Source of the DNA: Dugong dugon
Taxonomy: Eukaryota > Chordata > Mammalia > Sirenia > Dugongidae
Assembly: GCA_030035585.1 (NCBI GenBank)
Contig: CM057469.1
Coordinates: 19,214,501 to 19,278,500 of the forward strand
Direction of reading: 5' to 3'
Length of the DNA stretch: 64,000 nt
The translations under genes were made by a program, and so were the position numbers. The notes beneath the pieces were generated by a model. The model did no database searches. It was not told where the DNA came from and saw only the letters and a list, made by a program, of their open reading frames with translations. Shown here piece after piece: positions 1 through 11,365 of the stretch (positions are counted from its first letter, which is position 1; each line of letters opens with the position of its first letter).

Positions 1-431
1 ATTCAGTTGAGATGTGTTAGCTTCAGGCAGTCTACTCTGCTCATTCCAGTAAATAATTCTTTCACTGGAAAGGATTTAGTCATCTATGATTTCCAATCAC
101 ACCTGCAGTGTACCTTTAAGAAACCCATCTCCTTGGTACTTTAAAATTATTTAATTTAGATGTTTCAAAAAGTTCTATTTTGTTAATCTTATCCATCATC
201 ATAAATGTGGCCTTGGAACTGATACACATTAAATCCTTGCAGTCTGAAGGATCTTTAGTCATCAACATGCCTGGACCCCATTAACATGTGAGTAGTTGCA
301 ATCTATGCTTTGTTTTCTGAATACTTCATATTTTCCATTTTAAGTTACTAGGTTAATACTTATTCCATGCCAAGTCAAGGGACTGCTGAAAGGAAACACT
401 GAAGATTTTGGGGTTTACAATATACCTTTCA
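1..431. other. DESI2 intron 1, nothing recognised
   Basis: AT-rich sequence with no gene or named repeat. Confidence 0.45.
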
Positions 432-443
432 TATACGGTGCAG

Positions 444-615
444 GGGAGCCCTGGTGGCACAGTGGTTAAGAACTCGTCTACTAACCAAAAGGCCAGCAGT
501 TCAAATCCACCAACCGCTCCCTGGAAACCCTATGGGGCAGTTCTATACTCTGTCCTACAGGATCGCTATGAGTTGGAATGGATTTGATGGCAACGGGTTT
601 AGTTTGTCTGTTTTT
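444..615 (+). mobile_element. AfroSINE
   Basis: A tRNA-derived head (GGGAGCCCTGGTGGC..., A box and B box region) is followed by the RTE-like tail (cctatggggcag to gatggcaacggg). It is flanked by perfect 12-bp duplications TATACGGTGCAG at 432-443 and 616-627, so this insertion is complete and fairly recent. Confidence 0.95.
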
Positions 616-629
616 TATACGGTGCAGTA

Positions 630-1232
630 GGCAGAATGGTCTTCCAAAGATGTCTATGCTCCAGTCCCTGAAAATCTGTGAATACGTTGCATGGCAAAAT
701 GCACTCTGCAGATGTAATTAAGGTTATGGGCCATAAAACAGGGAAAACTATACTAGAATATGTGGGTGGGCCCCATCTAATTACATGAGCCCTTCAAAGC
801 AGATAATTTTCTCTGGAGGCAGAAGAGATGTAGTAGAAGTGGGAGGTCAGAGATATTTGAAGCATGAGAAAAACTCAACGTGCCATTGCCTGTTAGAAGA
901 CGAAGAAGGCAGATGAGGAATGTAGGTGGCTTTAAGGAGCTGAAAGTGCTCTTGGCTGACAGCCAGCAAGAAATGGAACTCGGCTCTATAACCACAAGGA
1001 ACTGAATTCTACTAACAATCTCAATGAGTTTGGAGCACATTTGTCCCCAGAGCCTCCAGGTAAGAGCCCAGGCCAGCTGAACCTTGATTTCAGCCTTCTA
1101 AGACCTGGAGCAGAGGGCCAGCCTACCCCGCCTGGACTTCTGATCTACACAACTGTGAGATAACAAATTTATGTTGTTTTAAGCTGCTGAGTTTGTGACA
1201 ATTTGTTACAGCAGCAACAGAAAAGGAATACA
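630..1232 (+). mobile_element. MLT1-like (ERVL-MaLR) LTR
   Basis: It has the MaLR LTR order: 'ctgtgaatacgtt...gcaaaatg', 'gcagatgtaattaag', 'gtgggccccatctaattac', and an end resembling 'actgtgagataacaaatttatgttgttttaagctgctgag'. It is diverged and old. An AfroSINE is inserted close to its 5' end. Confidence 0.75.
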
Positions 1233-1298
1233 TATGGAGATCGAATTATTTTCTCATATATACTAAACAAGAAAAAAAGGAGATGCTACCATTGATAA

Positions 1299-1492
1299 AG
1301 GAGCCCCAGGTGCACAGTGGTTAAACTGCTCGGCTGCTAACTGAAAGACTGGCAGTTAGAACCCACCAGCCGCTCCGCGGGAGAAAGATGTGGCAGTCTG
1401 CTTCTGTGAAGATTTACAGCCTTGGAAATCCTGTGGGGCAGTCTTACTCTGTCCTTCAGGGTAGCTATGAGTTAGAATCGACCTGACGGCAA
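1299..1492 (+). mobile_element. AfroSINE (longer form)
   Basis: This copy includes the internal 'gagaaagatgtggcagtctgcttc' segment that the shorter copies lack, and ends at the 'gacctgacggcaag' tail. Confidence 0.9.
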
Positions 1493-1515
1493 GTTTTACC
1501 ATGGACAATGTCTAC

Positions 1516-1685
1516 TAAAAACAAAACAAAACAAACCTCCTGCCGTTGAGTCGACTCCGACTCATAGTGACCCTATAGGGTAGGGTAGAACTGCCCCATA
1601 GAGTTTCCAAGGAACAGCTCGTGGATTTGAACTGTTGACCTTTTGGTTAGCAGCCAAGATCTTAACCATTATGCTACCAAGGCTC
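1516..1685 (-). mobile_element. AfroSINE
   Basis: An inverted AfroSINE with an A-rich tail at its low-coordinate end. It is flanked by 14-bp duplications of TGGACAATGTCTAC at 1502-1515 and 1686-1699 (one mismatch). Confidence 0.93.
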
Positions 1686-1699
1686 TGGACAATGTCCAC

Positions 1700-2218
1700 A
1701 GGAGGGCAGATTTATAATCGTCCCTTCTGCTTAGCTAGACTCATGAACCAGTGTTTCTACACCAAGTGGTGGAAGTAGCACTGGCCCAAGAAGCATACTT
1801 ATAACAATAAAATTAAGACTAGCTTCTACTAATTAGTTAAACTACACTAAATTCAGGAACTGACAATGTTCTGGAAGACATTATTTTCCAAGGAGTGACT
1901 AAGATCCAACTTCAGGAAATAAACAGATTCAAAACATTTCTTCACTCAAGTCCCAGGGTGTTTTTTTAAATCACACACACCTACATCAAAAAATATTTGA
2001 TTTTTTCCTAGTCCATTCCCATGATTCCCTCCCCCTATTCATTTCATCACCCTATTTCAACGATCAAAGATAAAATCCAACAATGTACTAAGGAAATGTA
2101 CAACAAGAAAAAAACAGAAATAGGCATCTGGCACAATGAGAAAGGAGACCAGGTGACCTTATCATGCCATTTATGTACTGGCACCTCTCATAATAAAACT
2201 GCCTAGTTAAGATCCCAC
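1700..2218. other. DESI2 intron sequence, nothing recognised
   Basis: AT-rich, with no open frame, RNA gene or repeat that I can name. Confidence 0.5.
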
Positions 2219-2900
2219 TCATTCAATAAATATTTACCGAGTACCTTCTAGTGACATGCCCTGTTCTAGACACTGGTGACAGTATGATGCCATCTAGTAA
2301 CTTACAGTCTAGTGGGGTGCACAGAACTGTAACATATGCAGTAACTGAGACATGGAGAAAGTATAACTGGGATACAGAAGTTCACCCAAGTTTGATGAAT
2401 ACAGCTAAGCTACAGCCAGAAGGAGCAGGAGGCTGCAGTTGGTCATTATTGGAGCAGGGCATTCCAGACAGAAGGGCCAGCATGTGTAAAGATACTGAGG
2501 TATCTTAGTATAATATAACCCATTCAGACAACTGAAGTTCACTGTGTGCGCACAGAGTGTGTATGGGGAGGCAGGGGAGGAAGCAGAAGGGGATTGGCGG
2601 GAGATGTGCTTTTAACACTCAGGTAGGGGATGTATTACAAATGGCGTTAAACTTTATCTTGTAGGTGAATTTTAAGAACACAAATGGTACACTCATTTAT
2701 GGTTCAGAAAGGTTACTTTGGTATCAGGTTGGAAAATGGAATAAAATGAAGTAATACCAGAGACTGAAATTAGTCAGGAAGCTATTACATTACATTACAC
2801 AAATAGAGATGATGAGGACCAAAACTTGAGAAGCAACAATAGAGATGGGGATGAAGGAACCAACTCAAAGGATATTCAGAAAGTGAAATACATGACAGAC
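2219..2900 (-). mobile_element. LINE L2 fragment
   Basis: It starts with the inverted L2 3' end ('attcaataaatatttaccgag' type) and continues as inverted L2, through a 'gcattccagacagaaggg' block, with heavy divergence. The open frame at 2251-2508 is a by-product. Confidence 0.65.
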
Positions 2901-3704
2901 ACCACAGGTTCCCAACTAACTGCCATTCCCAACTCCCCGTTTTTCTTACCCACAGCTCACCACAAAGGGTAGAAAGCTAGATATCCACTTCATCACAGTC
3001 ATATGTGACCCATGGGCAATCTCTTACAGGGGAAGGGAGGCTGGCTCTGGGAAAGCTTTTCATTTTTCTTTTTTTCCCTCATATCCTACTGAATGAGGAT
3101 ACTAGGTTTGGAGCTATGGCAGCTACTTTACAACTATGAGGGGACAAATCAAGGACAAAAGCCAACATGCTGAAGATAGCAGAGTAGAATGGCAAGTCTT
3201 GGTCCCTGAGGTCATGGTTAAGCTGCTGAACCCACGCAGGGACTGTCCATCTCTGGACTCAAGATAAGTATCCTGCCAGTTTAACCACTTATTGCTTTCA
3301 GATAGAATCAACCAAACTGAAACAAGTAGAGAGGGCCTGTGACTTGACTGTGAAAGGTTTGCAATAAACAGGAATTTACTCCCAGGTTTCTGGCTTGGGA
3401 AACTAAGTAGAAGAAGGTGCTAGTTACTCAGACAGAATTACAACAAAAGAGGTGTTCTGTTTGCTTTTTGTAGGGGGTTGAGGGTGGTGAAGTAGGGACA
3501 GGAGGGAAGGGAGGAGGAATATTTGCTCCTGGACATGTTGATCTAGAGATATTATGCAGTCATGTAGGTGAAGAGGTCCCATATATTTAGATGTATGAGT
3601 GTAGAACTCAGTCAAAGACTCTGAATTAGAGCTACAGCTACATAGGAAGTCAGAGCTTACCATTCCTGAGTGACCTCACACTCTTGGAGAAGTGTAATGG
3701 GCAT
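2901..3704. other. DESI2 intron sequence, nothing recognised
   Basis: Mixed-composition sequence without a recognisable gene or repeat. The small minus-strand frames here lack splice context and protein-like patterning. Confidence 0.45.
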
Positions 3705-3874
3705 TAAAAACAAAAAACCAAACCCACTGCTGTCAAGTCGATTCCGACTCACTGCGATCCTACAGGACAGAGTAGAGCTGCCCCATAGAACTTCCAAGAA
3801 GCAGCTGGTGGATTCAAACTGCCAACCTTTTAGTTAGCAGCCAAGTTCTTAACCACTGCGCTACCAGAGCTCCC
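3705..3874 (-). mobile_element. AfroSINE
   Basis: A complete inverted AfroSINE with an oligo(A) tail at 3705-3720, flanked by short duplications of TAATGG at 3695-3700 and 3875-3880. Confidence 0.92.
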
Positions 3875-4357
3875 TAATGGACACAGAAGGGTCAAAAGGA
3901 TGGAGTCCAGACAAAAAAAATAACCTTATTTGAAGAGTCCTAGAAAGTGTTTCTTTACTATTAAGACTCTACCGATGTAGAGATACTACTCTAAAATAGA
4001 AAAAATTTTGTTTATAGAACGTATATTCACAATACTGTATATTTTTATTTTATAAAAATTAATCAGTAGCCAAGATAATTTCAAAATGACAAAATCTGGA
4101 TCTATGAAAAATGCAGACCTTTACATTAGCCTTGTGCTAAAGTGACTATGCAAGAGATGTGTCCTAGTAACTGAAATGAATGTGAATCACCTGCTTTCCT
4201 ATACATGTCAGTAAACCAGGAATATGTGAATAACCTCATTCCAAAGACTCAGAAAATAACTCCAGCACATGTTTTATTGGTGGTAGATTACCCCAAGGCA
4301 CAGAGAGGAACATAACCACTGAGAAGGCAGCAAACAATAATTTAGCAACACTATACA

Positions 4358-6392
4358 TGATTAATGGAACGCTTGAAGATAGGTAACCTAGGCGTTAACG
4401 AGCTGAAATAGACTGGTATTCATCATTTTGAATCGCACAATGATATGGTCCACTATACCGGGAATGACAAATTGAAGAAGAAAAGGGTAGCATTCATGGT
4501 CAGTGATAGTATACTATCCATGTACCTACAAGTGAGACCAGTTAATACGGCTATATTCAAATTTATGCACCAACCACTAATGCCAAAGCTGAAGAAACTG
4601 AAGATTTTTTATCAACTTCTGCAGTCTGAAACTGATCAAACATGCAATCAAGATGCACTGATAATTACTGGTAATCAGAAAATGAAAGTTGCAAACAAAG
4701 AAGAAGGATCAGTAGTTAGAAACTATGGCCTTGGTGAAAGAAATGACGCTGCAGATTGTGCGACAGAATTTTGCAAGACCAATGTCCTGTTCATTGGAAA
4801 TACCTTTTTTCAACAACATAAAGGGTGACTACACACGTGGACCTCATCAGATGGAATACACAGGAATCAGACTGACTACATCTGTGGAAAGAGACAATGA
4901 AGCAGCTCAACATCATCAGTCAGAATAAGGCCAAGGGCCAACTGCAGAACAGACCATCAATTACTTATATGCAAGTTCAAGCTGAAGCTGAAGAAAATTA
5001 AAACAAGTCCATGAAAGCCAAAGTACGACCTTGAGTATATCGCACCTGAATTTAGAGACCATCTCAAGAATAGATTTGATGCACGGAACACTAATGACCA
5101 AAGACCAGATGAGTTGCGGGAGGACATCATACATGAAGAAAGAGGTCATTAAAAAGACAAGAAAGAAAGAAAAGACCGAAATGGATGTCAAAGAGACTCT
5201 GAAACTTGTTCCTGAACTTCCAGCAGCTAAAGTGAATGGAAGAAATGATGAAGTAAAAGAGGTGAACAGAAGATTTCAAAGCGCAGCTCGAGAAGACAAA
5301 GTAAAGTATTATAACAAAATGTACAAAGACCTGGAGTTAGAAAACCAAAAGGAAAGAACACGCTGGGCATCTGCAAAGCTGAAAGAATTGAAAAAATTCA
5401 AGCCTTGAGTTGCAATACTGAAGGATTCTATTGGGAAAATACTGAACAATGCAGGAAGCATCAAAAGAAGATGGAAGAATACAGAGTCACTGTACCAAAA
5501 AGAATTGGTCAACGTTCAACCATTTCAAGAGGCAGCACGTGATCAAGAACCGATGGTATTAAAGGAAGAGGTCGAAGCTGCACTGAAGGCAATGGCAAAA
5601 AACAAGCCTCCAGGAATTGCTGGAATAACAATTGGTATGTTTTAACATATGGATATAGCACTGGAAGTGCTCACTCATCTACACCAAGAAATCTAGACGA
5701 GAGCTATGTGGCCAACTGACTGGAAGAGATCCATATTTGTGCCCACTCCAAAGAAAGATGATCCAACAGAATGTGGAAATTATGGAACAGTATCAATAAT
5801 ACCACAGGCAAGCAAAATGTAGCTGAAGATAATTAAAAAATGGTTGCAGCAGTACCTCAACAGGGAACCACCAGAAATTCAAGCCAAATTCAGAAGAGGA
5901 CTTGGAACAAGGGATACCACTGCTAACGTCAAATGGATCTCGGCTGAAAGCAGACAATAGCAGAAAAATGTTTACCTGTGTTTTATTGACTCTGCAAAGA
6001 CATTCAACTGGGTGGATCATAACAAATTATGGATAACTTTGGGAAGAATGAGAATTCCAGAGCACTTCACTGTGCTCATGAGGAACCTGTACATGGATCA
6101 ACAGGCAGTCGTTCAAACAGAACAAAGGGATACTGCATGGTTTAAAGTCAGGAAAGGTGAGCGTCAGGGTTGTATCCTTTCACCATACGTAGATCTGTAT
6201 GCTGAGCAAATAATCCAAGAAGCTGTACTATATGAAGAAGAATGGGGCATCAGAATTGGAAGAAGACTCATTAACAACCTGTGATATGCAGATGACACAA
6301 CTTTGCTTTCTGAAAGTAAAGAGGACTTGAAGCACTTATGATGATCAAAGACTACAGTCTTTAGTACGGATTGACTGCAACATAAATTAATA
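4358..6392 (+). mobile_element. RTE-type LINE, decayed and lacking its 3' end
   Basis: This carries parts of an RTE-clade polyprotein in sense orientation: remains of the AP-type endonuclease near 4400-4830, a linker with the conserved 'NGRNDEVKEVNRRF' segment near 5230-5280, and reverse transcriptase ending at YADDTTLL near 6283-6306. Stops and frameshifts break every domain. Compared with the copy at 47744-51265 it stops just after the YADD box and lacks about 1 kb of 3' sequence, including the SINE-like tail. That is unusual for a LINE and suggests a later deletion. Confidence 0.85.
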
Positions 6393-6784
6393 CAGGTGAC
6401 TCCAATATAATTACTTTCATATATGTGGCAATTATGGAAAAATAGAAGGATCAGCAGCCACCCAACGTACTAAATAGGAAAAATAGTCTGGAGCAAGTGA
6501 CAGTCTGATAGGCAAACAGGCATAAGGACACATGGCAAAAGGTCCCTATAAACAATAATTATAACCTCAAACCAAAGGTTGATTTTCATGTTTATGAGGT
6601 TTGGACTAGATGGCTCATGTACACCTGCACAGATCACAGCAACCCTCATCAAAGGCATCTATGAAGAATAGGAAGTACTACCAAAGAGAAAAGGCGTTTA
6701 TTCTTGGCATCAGGCAAAAACGTTTCAAAAACCAAAACTGACTTGAGCAAAACGAGTATAACAAACAAAAATTTGTACCTTAAA

Positions 6785-7340
6785 CCACTGGTCTTAATTC
6801 TAAACCATAACTCTGATCACACTGCTCCCCTCCACAGAAACTTTAAATGGCTCTCCAAGGCCCACAGATCCTCCCCGCAACCAGTCCTTCTTTCAAAAAA
6901 CAAAAACCCAAACCCTACAGAAGAACTGCCCATAACGTTTCCAAGGAGCAGCTGGTAGATGTGAACTGCCTACCTTCTGGTTAGAGCCCGAGCTCTTAAC
7001 CACTGTGCCACTCAGTAAAGTTCTCATCAAACTTTCAGTTTTGTTGCCTTTCATGTATCTAGTTATACTGGAACAGCTGCTATTTCCCAAATCCACCCTG
7101 TGCTCTCCCATGCCTGCCATTTTGCTCACGCTGTTGGTTCTCTGCCTGTGGAGATCTTACCAGTTCTTCAAGTTTCACACCTTGTATCCTTTCCAGATTT
7201 CCCGATCCTACAACCACACGTAGGTAGTTTTCTTTGCAGCCTTTTCTGCTCCTATCAAAATCATCCTATTCTGTTTTGAATTGTTACTATTCTTTTTACC
7301 TCCCGCACCATATTCGAAATTCCTTAAAGAAACGATAACT
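6785..7340 (+). mobile_element. LINE L2 3' fragment split by an AfroSINE
   Basis: 'Ctgatcacactgctcccctcc...aaatggctctccaaggcccac' before 6885 and 'caccctgtgctctcccatgcc...tttgctcacgctgttg' after 7010 are consecutive parts of the L2 3' region, interrupted by an inverted AfroSINE. Confidence 0.75.
6890..7008 (-). mobile_element. AfroSINE with internal deletion
   Basis: The A-rich tail joins directly to 'agaactgcccataacg'; the usual tail segment with 'gtcgattccgactcatagc' is missing. The head is intact. Confidence 0.85.
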
Positions 7341-8989
7341 AACTCATATTTGTGTCTTACACAGAGTCAAAATTCAGTAAATAATTTTAGGTTCCTGAAA
7401 TAGTGACATAAAACACAGACTGAAATCCCTCGAAAGAATGTACAAGGGCAAGTTTATTAGAAGTTTAGAAATTCTACTATTTACCATGCTGATTAACATT
7501 CATATATGCTCCTTCTTGTCCTTTAATAGGAAAAAGCAATACATAAGAAATAAAAGTGGGAATCATTCAGTAGAGAAAATAAAGCATCAGACCGTGATCT
7601 AGAAATTCTAGATCCTATTTTTAGTTCTCTGGGCAGGTCTTTGCTACACCTGCTTTCTCTGTAAGTACCTACTTTACCAAAGTGATGTGAGAATATCCTT
7701 GGTAATAGATAAATACGCTTAACAGCTTTCAGAACACTCCTCCCTTTAATTTTCCTGATTCATAGACAAGCTTATGCCAAAGAGTGTATTTTCAGGGTTT
7801 TTTTTTTTTTTTTTTTAAAAACAAAACTTCTTTTTTCCCCTACCCTCACAAATTTTTTTCTAGGCCCTGAAACTGCAGCCTCTGGCCACTGCATATTCCT
7901 AACCTATACAGTGGTTTAATAGTCTAGAAAAGGCATTCTGTGCTCTCCTGAGGGATAATTTGTAATAGACTTCATGAATAAAAAAGTAACCACACTCAGA
8001 TCACTCCGGGACGTAGGGGAAGGCAGAGAAACAGGGCAATAAAAAGACAGTTTAAATCTAGAGAATTATTTCTTAACCAGTGGCATAGGTCAAAGACCTT
8101 AGAAAGTGTCATGCTGTTCTAGGATGTCTAGTATCAGATTCTTCTCTGTAAATTTTTCTATCATGCTTTACCTTCCTCTATATGTTAGCTCACCTCCATT
8201 CACCTTCACGCTCACATCAACTCAAATGACACCTCATCTCATCTCAGGAAGGCCCTAGCCCTTCTGCCATAATTCCCAGATACAGCATGGGGAATCCCTT
8301 TCTACTCAAGACGTTACACTGTAAATTTAGATATTTATAAACAATGCAAGGCAAGTAAGTTAGTCTGGAAGCACTTGGTACACTTCAGATACAGTGAATG
8401 AGAACCAAGAATCCTGATCTGTAGTGTTTCTGCATCTTTAAGCTAACAAAAATAATAATGGGTAATTTTTCGTTTGTCAATCCACTGACAAGAAATTTTA
8501 AACATCGCTAGGAGTGTAACCCTTTACAAAACAAAAACTACTCAGCCCAAAGCGAAGAAACCCAAGCACACGTCTAACTGCAACGATAATGCCCTACCGG
8601 TGCTTTTTCTTGGGGTATTCCAATTGCAAAGATAAAGCAACCCAGTCCTTGGACTCCCTGCTGTGGGCTTGCTGTACACGTAACTTAGATGACATAATGG
8701 ACAAGTTCTTCCCTACCCTCTCCTGCTGTCACGTCATCTACCTGTTGCATCATCTGGAAAGTGGTCTTCAGAATCTAGGAAAGAAGCACCACCATGATCT
8801 CTAAATAATTCAGCGGGGCTTTCTTGGTAAATTTTAGCCTCATTCATTTTAATGAGGTGGCCTTGGAGGCAAGAGTATCTTGGCGCCTGTTCACCTTTGA
8901 AGAGATTCTAGAACAGGCACAGACAGCTATGACTTTCTGGACTTAGGGGGCTTGGGAGTTTTTGAAGACTTGGGCATGAAAAAAGATAC
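7341..8989. other. DESI2 intron 1, mostly unassigned
   Basis: Mostly AT-rich non-repeat sequence with a T-run at about 7799-7817. The segment 8170-8310 ('caactcaaatgacacctcatctcatctcaggaagg') resembles the end of L2. The downstream DESI2 coding peptide is not found here. Confidence 0.5.
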
Positions 8990-9407
8990 GCGGTTCAGCA
9001 GGAGCAGAGTAGCGGGGAGGGGAGGCAGTTGGGGCCGGGGGAAGCGGGGCAGCCGCGGGTCCAGGTAGCGGGGGGTGAGGAGCGCGACGGAAGGTTTGCC
9101 CTAAGGGCACTGCTCGTCCGCTAAGGGGTCGGGCCCAGCGCCAGAGTCCGGGCCAAGCTGAGAGCGTGGGAGAGGTTCAGCACGACCGGAGACTCTACCA
9201 AAGCCGTCAGGTTGACTGGGCAGCACTAACAGGCGCTTCGACGGGTGCGAGGATTAAAGAATAATAATAATACGTCCCCTCCCCCCACGCACAGTGAACT
9301 GAGCTGGAGGCGGAGACGCAAGGCAGGAAGCGCCAGAGGCCGGGGTCCGAGTACGAGCGGCGAGAGGATGCCGGCTGAGCCGGGGGCCGCCAGGGGGCTG
9401 CACTCAC

Positions 9408-9449
9408 CATGTCGTAAACGTTGAGCACCACTAACTGGTTAGCCCCCAT
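9408..9449 (-). CDS. DESI2: DESI2 coding exon 1 (desumoylating isopeptidase 2)
   Basis: On the minus strand 14 codons read MGANQLVVLNVYDM and are followed at once by a GTGAGTG splice donor at 9401-9407. This is the known N-terminus of DESI2 (PPPDE1/FAM152A), a PPPDE-fold cysteine isopeptidase of about 194 residues that removes SUMO and has also been described as a palmitoyl-thioesterase. The catalytic His and Cys are encoded by later exons, which would lie beyond position 1; the next expected peptide (YWMNEY...) is not found in 1-9400. The exon ends in phase 0. I chose the start ATG at 9449 because it gives the conserved family start, although the frame stays open upstream to an ATG at 9848. 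The exon lies in a CpG island, as expected for a broadly expressed gene. I am very sure of the identity; the transcription start is unknown. Confidence 0.95.
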
Positions 9450-9873
9450 TCTCCTCCCCGCGGCCGCCGCCTTGTCCTCAAGCTCTGTCTCCGCGGGGCC
9501 GGAGGCCGCTCCCAGCCCCGCTGGCGCGTCAGGGGGCCTAAGCCCGGCACTAAGCGTACAGCCCCGTCCGCGGCAGCCGAAGCAGAAGCATCGGACAGCC
9601 GGGCCGCTCCGGGGGGCCGCCAATAGAAATCTCTGCGCGGACGGAGCCGGACCCGTGGCGGCCCGCTCCGGCTCAGGCACCTCCCCTAGGCAGCTGACAC
9701 GTGGGAAAGGCGGGGCCTGAGCAAGGGGCGGGCACCCGGCGCCCCGGGGGCGGGGCCTGGCCAGCGCCGGGCTGAGCCTGCCTGCGCTCTGGTTCTCCGC
9801 CGCCGCTCTTCTGGACATAAAATGGCGGTAGCCTCGGCACCCCTCCACCCTGGAGGAGCAGGGTCCCAGAAGG

Positions 9874-9892
9874 ACTACAGGTCCTAGCTTGC
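9874..9892 (+). promoter_or_regulatory. ZNF143/SBS-like site 1
   Basis: The 19-mer ACTACAGGTCCTAGCTTGC matches the ZNF143 (Staf) SBS consensus ACTACAnTTCCCAGCATGC at about 15 of 18 informative positions. It is the most proximal of three such sites upstream of DESI2. Confidence 0.6.
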
Positions 9893-9966
9893 GGTGCGGA
9901 TTCCCGCGCGCGGAGGCAGAGTCTCAACAACCATAGTCCTTCGTCGCTGCATTTTCTCAGCCCTCG

Positions 9967-9985
9967 ACTACAGTTCTCAGTGTGC
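9967..9985 (+). promoter_or_regulatory. ZNF143/SBS-like site 2
   Basis: ACTACAGTTCTCAGTGTGC keeps the ACTACA half of the SBS consensus and most of the CCCAGCATGC half, with about three mismatches. It lies 93 bp from site 1 in the same orientation. Confidence 0.6.
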
Positions 9986-10027
9986 TGCGCCTGTCCTCGA
10001 TCCTGCCAGGCCAGACCTCTCCGGGAG

Positions 10028-10046
10028 ACTCCACCTCCCAGAATGC
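10028..10046 (+). promoter_or_regulatory. ZNF143/SBS-like site 3
   Basis: ACTCCACCTCCCAGAATGC contains a perfect TCCCAGAATGC core with two mismatches in the ACTACAnT half. It has the same orientation as the other two sites and is 61 bp beyond site 2. Confidence 0.6.
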
Positions 10047-10354
10047 AGGGCTTTGGACCTGCCGCTGGATCCATTGCCGCCTGCTCTTGGCTGGCGGTGA
10101 AATCTCTCCGACCTCGTCTCATTGATGCTGCTGTTACTGTTTATGTAGTGTTGAGCCCGATGAAGCCAGCGAAATGTGGCAGAAGACCATAGTGATGACC
10201 CTAAAATTTCTAAATCCCATCCTCACTGATTTTTGCGAGGGGAAGATGGGGAATTAGAGGAAGGATAGTTACAGGTGGGAGGGTGGGGTATAACACGCAT
10301 CTTGTTAATTCACAGTATGGAATTTTACATTCTGTAAAACTATACTGCTGAGTG

Positions 10355-10505
10355 GAGCCCTGGTGGCGCAGTGGTTAAGAGCTCGGCTGCTAACCAAGAG
10401 GTCCACAGTTCAAATCCATTGGCTGCTTCTTGGAAACCCTATGGGACAGTTCTACTCTGTCCTATAGAGTCGCATCGATTTGACAGCAATTGTTTTGTTT
10501 TTATC
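10355..10505 (+). mobile_element. AfroSINE
   Basis: The short form: head 'ggagccctggtggcgcagtgg' to a tail 'gtcgcatcgatttgacagcaattg' shortened by a small deletion. It is the first repeat upstream of the DESI2 CpG island. Confidence 0.92.
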
Positions 10506-10559
10506 CTGCTCAGATAGGAAGAGAGTTCAGCACTCACAGATCAGAACAACCCTAGAGCA

Positions 10560-11072
10560 TAGTAGGCACTTTTACATTCATTCAATAAATATTTTTTGTG
10601 TGCCTACCCTATGCTAGGCAGTGTTGTAGGCCCTGCAGATACAGTGATAAACAGGAGGGATAACAAAATATCAGGTATATGTGCTTTGCAGAGAATTAAA
10701 ATAGGGTGAAGTGATCGAGAGTAGTTTTAGATGGGCAGCACCAGGAAGATCTCTGTGATGACCAAAACCACCAAACCAAACCCGGTGCCTCCAAGTCCAT
10801 CCTGACTCACAGCAACCCTATAGGACAGGGTAGAACTGCCCCAAAGGGTTTCCAAGGAGCAGCTAGTGGATTCGAACCGCTGAAGTTTTAGTTAGCAGCT
10901 GTAGCTCTTAACCATTGCACTAACTGAGAACAGAATGACAAAAAGCCAGACCTGCGCATATCAAGGGAATAAGTATTCCAGTCAAAAGGAATAGCAAGTG
11001 CAAAAATTTTGAGGAAGGAAGGCACTTGCTGTATTTGAGGAAACAATAGACCTCTGGCTGGAGCATAATGGG
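10560..11072 (-). mobile_element. LINE L2 fragment carrying an AfroSINE
   Basis: It begins with the inverted L2 3' end ('cattcattcaataaatatt...tatgctaggcag') and continues past the AfroSINE at 10763-10924 with 'gaatagcaagtgcaaaaattttgagg', an inverted L2 segment. It is cut again by the AfroSINE at 11073. Confidence 0.75.
10763..10924 (-). mobile_element. AfroSINE
   Basis: An inverted short-form AfroSINE inserted in L2. Confidence 0.92.
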
Positions 11073-11236
11073 CAAAAGCAAATGCATTGTCCTCCAGTCA
11101 ATTCTGACTCATAGTGACCCTGTAGGACAGAGTAGAACTGCCCCATAGGGTTTCCAAGGAGTGGCTGGTGGATTCCAACTGCCAAGCTTTTGGTTAGCAG
11201 CTGAATGCTTAACCACTGTGCAACCAGAGCTCCAAA
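11073..11236 (-). mobile_element. AfroSINE
   Basis: An inverted short-form AfroSINE at the edge of the same L2. Confidence 0.92.
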
Positions 11237-11365
11237 CCTCTCACAATCAGTCACAATTTCTTAGCCAACCTGGAGAGAGACATAAGTTATCCAAACTATT
11301 GTCAAGGAGAATAAATTTTAAAGCTTATTGCTAACTGTCTTGTGTTGCAGAGATGAAGTAAGTAT

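Larger units (their letters stand above)
8990..10150 (-). promoter_or_regulatory. DESI2: CpG-island promoter of DESI2
   Basis: This stretch is far richer in G+C and CpG than the AT-rich DNA on both sides. It contains DESI2 coding exon 1, the presumed 5'UTR and the upstream flank. GC boxes are visible at 9709-9717, 9724-9733 and 9746-9757, a YY1-type AAAATGGCGG at 9819-9828 and an E-box CACGTG near 9699. There is no clear TATA box, so dispersed initiation somewhere between about 9500 and 10050 is likely (inference). Antisense initiation is possible, but no gene is recognised on the plus strand. Confidence 0.85.

Noticed and set aside
9421..9720. Plus-strand open frame of 99 codons across the DESI2 promoter
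   Set aside because: It is the antisense shadow of the DESI2 first exon and GC-rich 5' region; the peptide has no recognisable family pattern.
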